Origin: Oxytropis ochrocephala
Taxonomy: Eukaryota; Streptophyta; Magnoliopsida; Fabales; Fabaceae
Assembly: GCA_020916435.1 (NCBI GenBank)
Contig: CM037089.1
Coordinates: 89,959,591 to 90,023,590, forward strand
Direction: 5' to 3'
Length of the DNA: 64,000 bases
Shown here: positions 35,054-47,506 of the stretch, in pieces
How the letters are laid out: each line of letters opens with the position of its first letter
Numbering within the stretch: position 1 is the stretch's first letter
Program-made: the position numbers and the translations under genes
The notes under the pieces: generated by a model
What the model was told of the DNA's origin: nothing
Seen by the model: only the letters and a program-made list of their open reading frames with translations
The model's database searches: none

Positions 35054-36233
35054 TTTGAAATGAAAACAACAGGGGAAATCGGCGATCTTCCGGTTGCCAA
35101 CTTCTTCTCCCGCAATGCTACGACAAACCATATCCCGACCCTCGCCTTCTCCAGCTAACTCTTCCTCAACAACGACTATCGATTGGGATTGACATGCCGG
35201 CCTCACGAAATGCTGCTTAAGATCACCTATGGGACCCATCAACAACACCGGGTTCTCTTCCACGAAGTTTAGCCAACCTCTTCTCACGCTTTTCCTCGGC
35301 CATTTTTCTCTTATCGGTAGGAGTGGGCCAATAGCCTAACCACGCTTGTCTTTATATTCTTGCGGATATACGGTGACAAGATTCCTTGTTGAGATCTCCC
35401 TAATCCCTTCCCTATCGATAGCCATTCTTTAGCATAACTTTTGCTACCATAATAGCGACATTGGACAACTTGGGGCACAGTAATGGGGATCCTTCGCTTA
35501 CAAACAACTGCGTTCGCAATTTCTAGGGATTGGAAAGCGGATTCAAGGGATTCTTACGCAGCTTCAATATAATGAGAAGGAGCAGGCTTCTTGATTGTGA
35601 ACTCTTCCTCTCCAAAGACAACTATAAGCTTATCGTCAACTATAAACTTGAGCTTACGGTGAAGTGTAGAGGGACGGCGCCGGTGCATGGATCCATGGTC
35701 TCCCAAGAGGCAAGCAGTATGAGGATTCAATATCCATAATCTGAAAAGTCACATAGAACACTTCAGAGGCCCTATTTGCAATGGAAACTCCATTTCCCTA
35801 TGACTTCTTTCTTTGACCCATCAAAGGCCCGGACGACGGGGTTGGTGGGTTTCATGTAGGAGCAATCTACCTCTAGCTTGTTCATTGTTGATCCGGGCAT
35901 AACATTCAACGAGGATCCATTGTCGATAAGAACCACGGAGAGCGTATATTCACCGCACTTCACCGAGATGTGCAATGCCTTATTGTGCCCTTTACCTTAC
36001 AGGGTGAGCTCATCATGCGGGAAGGTAATGTAGTTAGATGCCACAATATTCCCAACTATGCCATCTAATTGATTGTGAGAGATGTCTTGAGCCACATGAG
36101 CCTCATTCAAAGACACTCTAACTAAAGCATCACGATGAGCTTCAGATTCAACAACAAGGACATGATGGAAATTTTGGGTGGAGTGTGGTGTGGTGATCCA
36201 CCACCTTGTAGTCACTTTGCGCATTATTTTCAA
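35054..36233 (-). pseudogene. Ogre protease and adjoining linker
   Basis: SLNEAHVAQDISHNQLDGIV and VASNYITFPHDELTL (35997-36140) lead into HISVKCGEYTLSVVLIDNGS with the aspartic-protease active site DNGSS at about 35910-35924, then LNVMPGSTMNKL. It would cut the Gag-Pol polyprotein. Further left (35300-35770) the linker reads in pieces such as LKFIVDDKL and VAKVMLKNGYR, which may be the start of a G-patch-like segment; that last point is tentative. Confidence 0.82.
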
Positions 36234-36373
36234 GAATTCAACGACCTCGAGTCCGATACCTTCCTACTTTTCACAGGCTCTTCCTCCACATCCTTTCCTT
36301 TTCGGATTCTCTCCTCTGTCGCCTTAGAAGGACTCTCCTCCGAACTTGAGGAACATACACACGCCCAACACAG

Positions 36374-38500
36374 TTACCCCACTACTCCCGCAATATTGGT
36401 AATGTCAAGAGCATCTTGAGATATCGAGGCGGAGAAAGCGCACCAGTAACTCCAAGGAACTTCATTATTCTTACGATTAGGAGGCTCAAACGTTATTATT
36501 CTTCCGACTAGGAGTGGGCTGGGACCACAATGGTTCTTGGTATGTCTACTGACCCGATTCCGACGATATGGCACTTCAATAGGTCTCTGCCCTCCTCTAC
36601 TCCCCTACGATTGGAAAGTAAGAACATCCTCTTCCCTCTCTGGTATGCCTATCAGAATAATATGGCGATCCATCAAGTCCTGTAAGATCATCGTGAAGGT
36701 TTCACAATCTCCCACACACAAAGAGTCAGCACACCCCTCTTCATGGCAACACCCTTTGTTAACAACCTCAGCCCGGCATAGCTCATCATAAATGACACTT
36801 AGAGGAGTCTTGATCTCGTGTGCCTTCTTTATCAATCGCCCACCAGAACTTTCTATGGCGTTGGTAGGCTGGCCTCGATGACCCGGCAGCGGGTTAGTGG
36901 TAATATTTGGATCCTCTTGTTTGAAAGTTATGCCTTTTGCATCTATCAAATCTTGTACCACTATTTTGAAGGCTTTGCAATCCTCCACAACATGCCCCAC
37001 TGCTCCTTCATGGAAAGCACAAGGTGCTATTATGATTGTACCCCTTGAAGTAAGGTGGTGGACAGGTTTCATAGGCCTTGTGTTGATGAGTTTGTTAGTG
37101 ATGAGGTAGTTGAAAAGGTCTGTGTAGGACATGGGAATTGGGTCAAAGGTTCTGTTTTGGTAGGCTTTTTGGTAGCTGCTTTGACTGTTGTTTTGGAATG
37201 GATGGGCTGTTTGTATGGGAGCGGGGACTGGAATATTAGGTGGCTGATATGGTGGGTTGATGGTGATGGCATTGGTTTCTCCTTCCTTCTTTTTGGGAAA
37301 ATTTGGAGAATGGCTTTTTCGGGGGTTTGCATTCTTTGGTAAATCCTTGTGAGATCTTTCCACTTCTCAATCCACTTTCCAACCTCTCTCCTACAATTAC
37401 GGATCTGAAAAGTTGGGACGAGACACTGCGATCGGCGGTCATAATACAACGACGGCAAAGTTTCCATGAACATAGAAACCAACTCCTTGTCTAGCGAGAG
37501 GGGTGTAACTTGCGCATGACCAAAGCCCTCCATCTCTCGGGCATACTCCTTGAATGACTCATTGTCTTTCTTACTCATGTTCTGCGCATTTGGTCCGATC
37601 TGGCGCCATATCTCGCATTATATTGATCTTGTTTGAGAAAAGCGTCTGCTAAATCTTTCCAAGAACGGATTTGGGATGGCTCTAACTTCATGTACCGGTT
37701 GAGAGATGCCCGGCTAAGGGTATCATCGGAAGCAATGGATTAACGACTTGTCATCACGGGAGTAAGTAGACATTTTCTGCGATACATCGTCGGATGACTC
37801 TTTGGGCAAGTAGCACCTCTATATTTGTCAAAGTCGGGGACCTTGAACTTTGGGGTAGCACCACATCGGGGATAAGGCACAAATCTCTTGCCTCTCTAGC
37901 TCTGAAGCCAAAACCTTCAACCATCCTTAGCCTTTCTTCTAACATTTGGAATTGTTCCTTGCTCTTGGTGTTGGTGGAATAACCACGAGGAGAATTGCTT
38001 ACAACATATCTGCGGTGGCGGCATTGAGTATTGAACACGGGGATAAGCGAGTTGCACGACACAAAGCCCTAAGTCTGCGGAAAAAAACTGGTGGTCTTAG
38101 TGAGATTCCCGAGGAGCGGGTGAGGTATAACAATTGGGTGAGGAATCGGATCGGGGTTCAGTGATTACTCCTTAGGTCCAACAGACACTCGGGTGCACAT
38201 TCTCGATTGCCGACCACGGGACCAACCTCACGATTTGCTTCTTGACTTGGGAGTGTATCCCAAAGGAAGGCCATAAGCGAGCCATCGTGGCGATCGAAAA
38301 TCATTCCCATCTTTCAAGGACAACAAGAGCCTCATCACCTCACTCATACGTGCTTTTAAAGCATTCATCTCATTCCTCATTTCAGGATCATTATTTGGAG
38401 CTACAGGGAGAGCCATGTGCGCTCGATTACGTACTACACAGGGTCGGGCTTGTCCCACTTCCATTCGCCGAGTGCGGGCCGGAGGATTCTCGATTCTCAT
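36374..38500 (-). pseudogene. gag: Ogre gag, broken
   Basis: Pieces from right to left: NEMNALKARMSEVMRLLLSL (about 38320-38400), NESFKEYAREMEGFGHAQVT followed by LVSMFMETLPSLYYDRR (about 37440-37570; capsid region), PIPMSYTDLFNYLITNKLIN (about 37090-37150), and a zinc-knuckle variant CAFHEGAVGHVVEDCKAF (about 36985-37040) of C-H-H-C type that is characteristic of Tat/Ogre Gag. A second CCHEEGCADSLCVGDCETF follows. The 252-codon frame 36605-37363 is open; the N-terminal half has several frame changes. Confidence 0.85.
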
Positions 38501-39189
38501 TCTTTGGCCGAGGTGGATCGATATCTGCTAAGATTGCCATTCCTCGGCCCGTGTGGCGAGTCCAATACCGATGTTGGCGCGCGGCTTGCCTTTTCTTTTT
38601 ATTTTGGGCGTTTATTACATAAGAGCGGAAAAAGAAAGATGCATGGATGAATGTATGAATGTATGCATAATGCTTGCTCGGCGTCGGGAACCACGTAATG
38701 CCTCATCTTGTTCTAAGCGCGTCAACCTTTCCTTCCTTTCTTTTCTTTTCTTTCTTTTTTTATTTTCTTTATTATTCTTTTTCTTTTTCTTCTCTTTTCT
38801 TTATTATTCTCTTTTTGTTCTTTCCTTTTTAGAAAGTGAAAGGAGCGAGGAATCAAAAATAGCAAACAAAACACTTCATTCATCAAGGACAACGAGCTTT
38901 AACGACTTTTGCCAAGGGAAAAGGTGGTACCATGTTCATAATGAAATAAAGTAAAGGAATACAATATTTGAGAATACAATATTTGAGTAGATGCTTTAGA
39001 TAAAGAAATACATCTTAATCAACTCAAACACAAATGGCTTTAAACTCTTGGCTCTCTTCCTTTTCTTGTTGACTCTTGCTCTCTCGAGATTGTTCCTTGA
39101 ACTCCATGACCAATGCCCGGCAATACTTCACAAACTTATATACCTCTGGAGGGTGTTGAAGAAATACATTTCAGCCTCATTGCTCTTAG

Positions 39190-41187
39190 ATTCACGGGAA
39201 TTCTGCCATAGCTTGACTAGCCACTCGGATAGCTTTGAGAACTTGCCTTTCCACATCCGGATTTCCTCCCTTAGCTCTTTTTACGATATCTTGCTCCTCA
39301 ATTTTCCCTATCAATTCCAAGTAGCGCTCTTCCCAATAATCGACTCTCAACTCGAACACACGCCTATAGGCCTCCTCCAGGGGCAATGAAGGTTACATTT
39401 TAATTCACCAAATATTTCTCTCTCAAAACTCAAGGCTTGTTGATATTCTTTGAGGATCTCCTCAACATCATTTTTCTCCCTCTCAAGGTTCCTCGGTGAC
39501 CTTCAACTCTCTCACCAAGTGTGATTCTTGCTCGATTGGTGTGCTAGTGTCTTCCACTTTTGGGCTTCCTCAGCGCCTCTCTTGCTGCTTCTGTTTGTAT
39601 ACGGAGTTCTTCTCTAGCTCTTTCGGGAATCCACAGGCCTCTATCTTGCTTTGTTCCTCTCCTTTGAATCGCTTGACACTTTCTTCCACAATGATCATCT
39701 TGATAGCATTTTCTTCCTCTAACCTTTCCTTTTCTAGGGTCATCTCTTCCAACACAGTGCAAGGCTTTCTTCTCCTCTTCTACCTTTGCTAAGGTGAATT
39801 TAGCTTCGTTCAACTCCTCATGGGTAGGGACATAAGGTTCTTGAATCTCCTCCTCAAGGGTAAGCATCCTTGATTTGGTGATCTCATACTCTGAAGCTTG
39901 TCCTGAAGCCATTGGTTAAAGGAGACATCACTAGTTCTTTTTGATAATTCTTCACTTCCTTTTTGCACTCTGATTCCCATGATCTTTGAACTCTTGAAGC
40001 AAGTCACCGCATCTAGGCATCCCCTTATAGAGGTAGATACGAGACAACATCTTTGTCGGAGGGTGAGTTCTTCATTGGGTAACCTAGTTGCCTTAGAGTT
40101 AGGAAGGGTTATAGTTGATGCACCCTTGAGTCCCCATGAGAGTGCGTTCGGAAGTTTCCACAACCGAACAACACCGTAGGTCTGTCACTCCAACATGCAG
40201 CGGTGTACGGTGGATTTGGAGGTCGTTAGATTTTTGCGAAACTCAAACCATTCGAAGTAGTTCGGCCTTCACCTCACGACTTAGAGCATAGGAAATTAAC
40301 TCTTTGGCGTCTAGAGCGGTTATGGACCACATGAAGAATAAGCCAAGCATAGAGGACATGGACAGAGAGGCATATCTTCTTTGTGCGGGGCCGAGCGTGG
40401 ACGGGTGAAAGCATGATATGTATTGGCAAGAATGGCGAGCACGGGATTAGCGGGGCTTTTGGCATCTTTGAAGGCTAAGAAGGCTCCAATGGCATCTTCA
40501 TCAATATATTTCTCTATTTGAGGAAAAAAGGACGACCCAAATATGGTAAGAGCTAATACCAACTTGAGCGGACCCCGATTCTTGGCTAGAGCATAAGATT
40601 GCATTAGGTCTTCAAAGTATTCTTGTGGATACCCGGCTACACCATTTCTTTTCGGTTCAGTAACTTCAACTGGGTCTTACCAATCCTCAACAATGTTGCT
40701 AACCTCTCATCGGAGTAGTACGGCCCTGGAATTGATAGGGCCTTGCACGAGACAGGAGAATCCCAAAAGCGCTCGTACTCTTCTAGTGTGGCGACAATGG
40801 AAATTTTTGAAGAAGAAGCACCTCGTATCGGAATCATAGAATTGGCTTAAAGCCACAAGAGCCTCTTCTTGGACATTCAAGCTGCGGGAGCTTGCGGATA
40901 TTCCCATATGCTAAGTCGAAAGCATCTCTCTCAATTGGACCCATGAGAGTCGCTGACACCGCCTCAAGCTACCAACATCCACTTTCTTCACAATCGGAGG
41001 CGAGGAGTAAGTGAAGCTTTGCTACTTGATTCCATTTCGATACACCTATGACAAGATGGTGCATTATTTGGTGGTCCTCGACAAGCAAATGCAAATGAGA
41101 TGTACTATGAATGCGTGGGTTGCGAAACTTAAATTTATGCAATGCGTTGATGTATGCCAATGACAATGATGCTTTATGCAAATGCAA
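39190..41187 (-). pseudogene. Ogre extra ORF upstream of gag (ORF1), broken
   Basis: Ogre elements carry an additional ORF of unknown function between the primer-binding site and gag. Here its pieces are LEEYERFWDSPVSCKALSIP (about 40730-40790), QSYALAKNRGPLKLVLALTI and FGSSFFPQIEKYIDEDAIGA (about 40480-40600), the segment SFNQWLQDKLQ, and a coiled-coil-like C-terminal part rich in E and K (LEEEIQEPYVPTHEELNEAK, about 39785-39855). The first part resembles a plant domain of unknown function found in such ORFs. Interrupted by at least four frame changes. Confidence 0.7.
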
Positions 41188-41189
41188 GG

Positions 41190-42103
41190 TTAGAAAAACT
41201 TTATTTGCAATAACTCGAGTTTTCCCCTTTTTTGAAAATACGGACCGTATAATCGCTTCATATAGGACAGGTGGGAAAAAGCTACGAGTAACTCTTTCTT
41301 CTTTTTTTTTTTGAAAAGTAGGTCATATGTCGCTTTATGCTGGACCGGCAAAAAAAAGGCTATAATAGCGACCCTTTCTTTTCTTTTTTTTTTTTTTTTG
41401 AAAATTTTCTTTTTAGGAAAGACATGTCTAAACTACAATGCAACACACAATTTGTATGTCCTCGTGTCCTACGGTGGGAATCCTAAGTTCTAGGGCAACG
41501 TCAAAGGTTTCTTCCATGTAGTTCTAATTCACACCCTCACAATGGCTACAGAGCTATAGAATCCTCATGGCGACATCCACAAATGTAGCGAACTACCAAG
41601 TGTGAAGCGTCATGAGAAAGCGTACTCTGGTTGAGACTTTCATGAGTATCAGATGAGGTGAGTCTCGAATGACACGATCACTAATCGTCTCCACTCTCCT
41701 AGGTTTTGTTGGATCGGGTATAGGAGCCCACTCATAACATATAAACAGTAAGGTGTGAAAGTGTGTGATTGAGGACATACTTTTCTAAAACTACCCTCCC
41801 CACTGCAAAGAAAAAACCAGACCAGTCAGCATGAAGCAAACAATAATATGTCGCGTCTACCCTAAGGTTTTATCACTTCAAAACAAATGAACTAACCTAA
41901 GGTGTCATCAACAACCATATAAAGCTTACCTCAAGAAAGGGAGCAGAGAAAAGGGGATAGAATTGGGGAGATGCATAGCATATAAAAAGAAAAAGTAAGG
42001 AAATGAAGAAGTAAAGCAAAAACTAATCTCAAATCAAACATTTTGAACCACACATCGGATTAATTAGGCTTGACCCTCTTAAAAAAAGTTTTTTTTTTTT
42101 TAA
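41190..42103. other. Ogre 5' untranslated segment
   Basis: No convincing coding on either strand. Two T-rich runs (41305-41315, 41384-41398) and a short A-rich part near 42090. Lies between ORF1 and the primer-binding site. Confidence 0.5.
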
Positions 42104-42126
42104 TGTCCCCAGATGGAGTCGCTAAA
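42104..42126 (-). other. Ogre primer-binding site
   Basis: Minus strand TAGCGACTCCATCTGGGGAC, four or five bases inside the 5' LTR. It resembles the TGGCGACTCC...TGGGGA site, thought to bind an arginine tRNA, that is usual in Ogre/Tat elements. Confidence 0.75.
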
Positions 42127-42129
42127 TTT

Positions 42130-45100
42130 ATTGCGCCCGAAAAATCTGGTTTGGGATTTCTCGGTGTACAACGTGAAAATTGTGAAGCCGCCACTAATAT
42201 TTTAGTTTTAGACCAAAACATTAGAAAAGGTCTTTTTACAAAAGGCGGGTGGTCTTCAAAGCAGAAATGTGGGTTAGAAATTCGGTTAGGTGTGGGGAAG
42301 GTGTTAGCACTCCCACACCTCCTTTCTACTAGAAAGGGAACCATTAATTCGATGTGTGGTTTAGATTGTTTGATTTGAGATAACTTTTGTTCTACTTCTT
42401 TTCTTTTCCTTTTTTATTTGAAAGAGTTTTATAGAAGACAAGGGAAAAGGAGTCTTTTTGAGATTTTTGAAAAGTGAGACTAAACTAAGGTTTTTTGAAA
42501 GCGAGCTTGACGGGATATGACCCGGTCCTACGTACCCTCAATGACTGAGGGATCAAAGCTACGTAGTTCTTAATTCTTTGTTTTGGGGTTTTTGAAAGCG
42601 AGCTTGACGGGATATGACCCGGTCCTACGTACCCTCATTGACTGAGGGATCAAAGCTACGTAGTTCTTAATTCTTTGTTTTGGAAATCTGTGTTTTATCT
42701 TTATCTTATCTTTTGGGTTTTGGAAATATGACTCAAGCGTTCATGAATACCAAACAAGCAATGGCTTCGAGTGGCGTTCATTACTAACTTGAAAGAAAAG
42801 TGTTGGAACCGATAATCAGTCGAGCAATTACTCAAGTGATTACTAGTCGCAACGTTTTATTATCTTTTTTGAAATTATTTTGGAAAAGGATGAGTATTAG
42901 TGATAATTAACACTAATGACTCATATTGTTTTTGAGTTTTTTTTATTAATTTGCTTTTGATTAAGGTGTGGGAGCTTTCATGATAGTCAAACAAGCAATG
43001 GCTTCGAGTGACTACCACTAGTAACTCCATCATTAACGATCAAACAAGCGAAGCTTCGAGTGATGGTTAATGATTTTATTTATGAAAAGAGCCTTAGTTT
43101 TTTATTTGAAAACATTTGACTTGGGGCTTTGAAAAGAAAGTAGAACATTTGCAAATCCTTTTTATTCTAAACCAAAACGCAACAATTGCAAATTCACAAG
43201 CAAATAACAATTAAAACACAAGAGTATCATGATATAGGAATCTAAGCTAACATGTGAAATTGCAAAATAAGTCCCAAGCAAGGCATGTATTTATTCAACC
43301 TAAAAAACAATCTAGCAACCCAAACCTCAAACCTAAACTTTAACCTAAAGGCACACATAGTGGCACCAACCCTAATCCAAACCCTAATTATAGATCAAAC
43401 AATGGAAGGTATTATTCAATGAAAATAGGCCCATGGCCAAGACTAAACATGCAAGGAAAACTTTGAGTATTAAGCAAAAATCTATGACTATCTTACAAGA
43501 ATTATTAAGAGATAAAGTAAAGGGTGAAAAGACAACTTGTACAAAATTAAATCTAATGAATCCTTTCTAGCCATCTTCATCACTTTGGATTGAATACTCT
43601 AAACACTTTGTGGGAATCATTTGGCAAGATCATCAACCAACAACAACATAATTAAATTACAAGAACATTAAACATTTAAACTATGAGATAGACTTGAATC
43701 CTTTCTTGCAATCTTCACCACTTTAAATCAAAAGTACTAGGTACTTAGTGGGAATCCTCTTGCAAGATCATCAAAAATCAAACTAAACCTAATTTATTGC
43801 ACACAATGCGAAAGGAACATGACATCAAATTATGAAATAAATTTGAATCCCCTTCTTGCAATCTTCACCACTTTAAATTAAAAGTACTAAGTACTTAGTG
43901 GTGAATCCTTTTGCAAGATCATCAATAAGCTAAACCAAGAAACATATCAAAACCAAATGAAACCTAATTTATTAAAGCATATGCGAAATGAACATGGTGT
44001 TAAACTCTAAAATGAACTTGAATCCTTTCTTGCAATCTTCACCACTTTAAATCAAAAGTACCAAGTACTTAGTGGTGAATCCTTTTGCAAGATCATCAAC
44101 AAAACAAATTAAAAATCAAGCAAAACCTAAATTATTTACAATATGCGAAATGTGCATGATATTAAACTATGAAAATAAACTTGAATCCTTTCTTGCAATC
44201 TTCACCACTTTAAATCAAAAGTACCAAGTACTTAGTGGTGAATCCTTTGCAAGATCATCAACAATTAAACCAAGAAACATATTAAAAATCAAATGAAACT
44301 TAATTTATTTACATATGCGAAATGAGCAAGATGTTAAGCTATGAAAATAAGCTTGAATCCTTTCTTGCAATCTTCACCACTTTAAATCAAAAGTACCAAG
44401 TACTTAGTGGTGAATCCTTTTGCAAGATCATCAACAAAACAAATTGAAAATCAAGCAAAACCTAATTTATTTTGGAGTATGCGAAATGAACATAAGGTTA
44501 AGCTATGAAATGAACTTGAATCCTTTCTAGTCATCTCCATCACTCAAATCAAAGTGCCTTAAGCACTAGTGATAGATCATATGACTAGATCATCAACAAC
44601 TAAACAAGAACAACATTACTACTAAAATAAAATACTCACAATGAAGAAACATAAAATTAACTTGAGACTATTTTTTGTTTAGTAAAATGACAACAAAATT
44701 AACATAAAGCATCATAAAACCATTTATTAAGGGTGAGATACCAAATCTCACCCACCAACAACAACAAGCTACATTATGAAAAATGAATATGATAGATGTG
44801 CTAAATGATGAAGAAAATGCAAGATGAGGAGAAGAAAATAGGTTCTAATGTATAATGCTTGAAGATGATGCAAAGGGATCAAGGGTTTTTACCTTATTTC
44901 TAAGAGAGAAAAGAAGAGATTGAAAGAAATGGATGAGAGGGAGGAGGAGAATGGCTTCGGCCTTGAAGAGAGAGAGGAGAGGAGAATTGTTTTTGTGTTT
45001 TTGAAGGGAATGAAAGGCAAAAGTCCTTCATGGGTGAAAAGGAAGAGGTATTTATAGATTTTTTGAGGTTTTGGGGTATCATTGTCTTTTGTTTTTGATG

Positions 45101-47506
45101 AGCCTCTAGGATTGAGTCTTAAAATTAAATGGAGGGTTGGGATGAATCATCACATGGATTAGGGGTATTTAGAAAACACAAGTGAAGGTGAGTGTGTGAG
45201 AGAGTGGGGCGCAAGCCATAGGAAAAAAAAAGAAAAAGGAAATAAACTTTTATTTATTTTGGGAAAGGAGTGTCTCATGAAATAGGGTTAGGGGTATTTT
45301 TGTGATGGGATGTTACCAAAGAAGTAAGTTTGCATTTTTGGGTGGAAGCATTAGTGTAAGTGAGTGAGGTAATTTACCAAAGAGGGCAAAGTTAAGGATA
45401 GGAATAAATCAAATCTTAGTGAATAAGAAATGAAGTGTGTAGAAACTTCTAGAAGGAGGGAGAGGGGGTATGTGGCGCATAATATGCTGAAATGTGAGGG
45501 GAAAAATAAAAAGATGATGGTTTTTGGTGTTTTGTCTTATTGAGGACACTTCCCATTTTGGTTTTGAAATTTAAATTTTTGGGCATGTAAAATAGAAGTG
45601 CACCTATTGGAAATATGTAACATGTTTTTGGGCACCATAAAATAGTCTCCTAATTATTTTTAGACAACCAAAATTGTCATTTAATAATTTGGGAAATATT
45701 AAAAGGTCTTTTAATATTTTTATGCAATAAAAATAGGAAAGTGCATTTTAATTATTTTAGGCTAGGATATTCTCTCAAAATTGTACAAAAATTCTCTTGG
45801 ATAAGAGAAAATTATACTTTTGGTGTGTGCATACTTTTGTGAGAAAATTATCCTGTTGCGTAAAATGACCAAAATGCCCCTTACCCTAAAAATCTAACTT
45901 GTCCAAAAAGTGCATTTCAACTTTAAAAATGATTTTAGAAACTTTGGAATGACTTTTAGGACCCTAAATGCAATGCATGATGCTATTTCTTTTTATTTAT
46001 TTATTTTGGGGAAAATTAGGGTTTTGACCTAAAAGTAGGACAAAATTGGGGTATGCACCGCTGCCTCTTTATCTCTGGATTTTGACAAGGAATATGAGTT
46101 GGCCAAACATATTCCGAGGCAAAATAGAGATAAAGAATTCAGAAATTGTGCCGATTTTGTCTACTTAGGTCAAAATCCGAATTTCCTTTCTTTTTCTTTT
46201 ATTATTTTTTTTTTTGGATTCTTGAGTGATCAATTCAAGAATCCTATTGTGATGGTTACTTAACCTCCTATATTGAAAAGGTAAAAAGGGTACCGACGTC
46301 TTTAAAATCACTGTAAATGGGCACTTGGGCGCTGAAAGCTGTAGATGGGCACTTAGCGCTGAAAGCTGTAGATGGGCACTTAGCGTCTTTGAAAAGTAAA
46401 ATGCACAGCAGTGCCTAAAACCGTAATCCTTAAACGAACCTTGGCGAATCAGGAGTTTGTACGCGGCTTGGAGGAGCACGTTCTTCCCGAAATCTCTCGG
46501 TCTTTCGAGCGGCCGGGGATCGTTATCACCCGAATCGATATCTGAGATCAATCTGCGGCGTCCACTGTATCTTAGGCTTGATACAACTATTCCACTATGC
46601 CTCGCATGGGGCTGCGGTCCATCGCGTTGCTCGTATACGATGTGAGACCTCTCTTTCGCACACTCGGGTGCTCTCTTTTCTCTTCTGTCGCGCGCTTGGA
46701 CGCTCTCTTCTTCTTCTTTTGCGCACTTGGACGCTCTCTCTTCTCTTCTGCGTGCTGGGACGCTCTCTTTTCTCTTTCTTCCTTTCTGATTTTTCCTCTT
46801 TTGCGTGCTTAGACGCTCTCCGCTTTTTCTGATCTCTCCCCTGAGAGGGTTCCTCCTGGAACTTGAAGTTGAACATTAGTACCGAAGTACCTATCCCTCT
46901 TTGTACCTGCAAGTAAGATGAACACACGTATGCAATGCAAATGCCATGATTGCTATTTTCTTTTTCTTTCTTTTTTCTTATGGTGCATGTAATGCAAACG
47001 CCTGAATTTTCTTTTCCCTACTTTATGATGCATGGCTGATGAGTGCATGATCTTATGCTTGATGCAAGTAATGCATGACTTTGTTTATTATCTTTTTTTT
47101 TTTTTTTTTTTTTTTTTTTTGGCCCGACCAACTCGGAACTTGTATCATGTGACATCACAACCATCTATGATAACGATTCGAGAGCCGAGCTCTGTCCTCC
47201 TGTTCCAACGCGATCAGCGCTTCTTATTTGATTTTTGTGAGTTTACTTGACTGAAAGATCGTCTCTTTTTGTTGTTATTTTCAAAAATTTCGCAATAATC
47301 TTAATGCTATGATTTATGCACATTTCCATGATTTATTTATCATCTACCATAAAACGTAGTTTTAAAGCAGAAATGAAAAGAAAGCAGCAAACTGATAAAG
47401 TGAAAAATTTGGACTTTTATTCATATGGAAGCGGGCGTGCGAGAATGTCACATACTGATCGAAAGGAGTACATTGGAATTTTTTCTGAAACTAAAAAAAA
47501 AAAAAA
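42130..47506 (-). repeat. Ogre 5' LTR
   Basis: Matches the 3' LTR base by base apart from scattered small indels and substitutions: two-unit repeat at 42492, seven foldback repeats with GAATCC starts at 43558, 43696, 43845, 44020, 44183, 44355 and 44518, TATA box at 45047-45057, 30-bp repeats at 46297 and a poly-T run at 47093-47119. It ends in the A run at 47506, apparently 86 bp short of the full LTR end. Confidence 0.88.

Larger units (their letters stand above)
25731..47506 (-). mobile_element. Ogre (Tat lineage Ty3/gypsy) retrotransposon, minus strand
   Basis: About 21.8 kb with LTRs of about 5.4 kb at 25731 and 42130. Reading leftward: 5' LTR, a primer-binding site resembling the tRNA-Arg type of this lineage, an extra ORF upstream of gag, gag, protease, an intron-like gap, reverse transcriptase, RNase H, a second RNase H-like domain and integrase, then a 3' non-coding tail. 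The size, extra 5' ORF, intron position and double RNase H are the published hallmarks of Ogre. All ORFs are broken. It sits inside LTR C of the array with about 174 bp of that LTR missing at its right side and no target duplication. Confidence 0.92.

Noticed and set aside
25731..47506. Ogre oriented on the + strand
   Set aside because: All gag and pol domains, the primer-binding site and the TATA box read on the minus strand.
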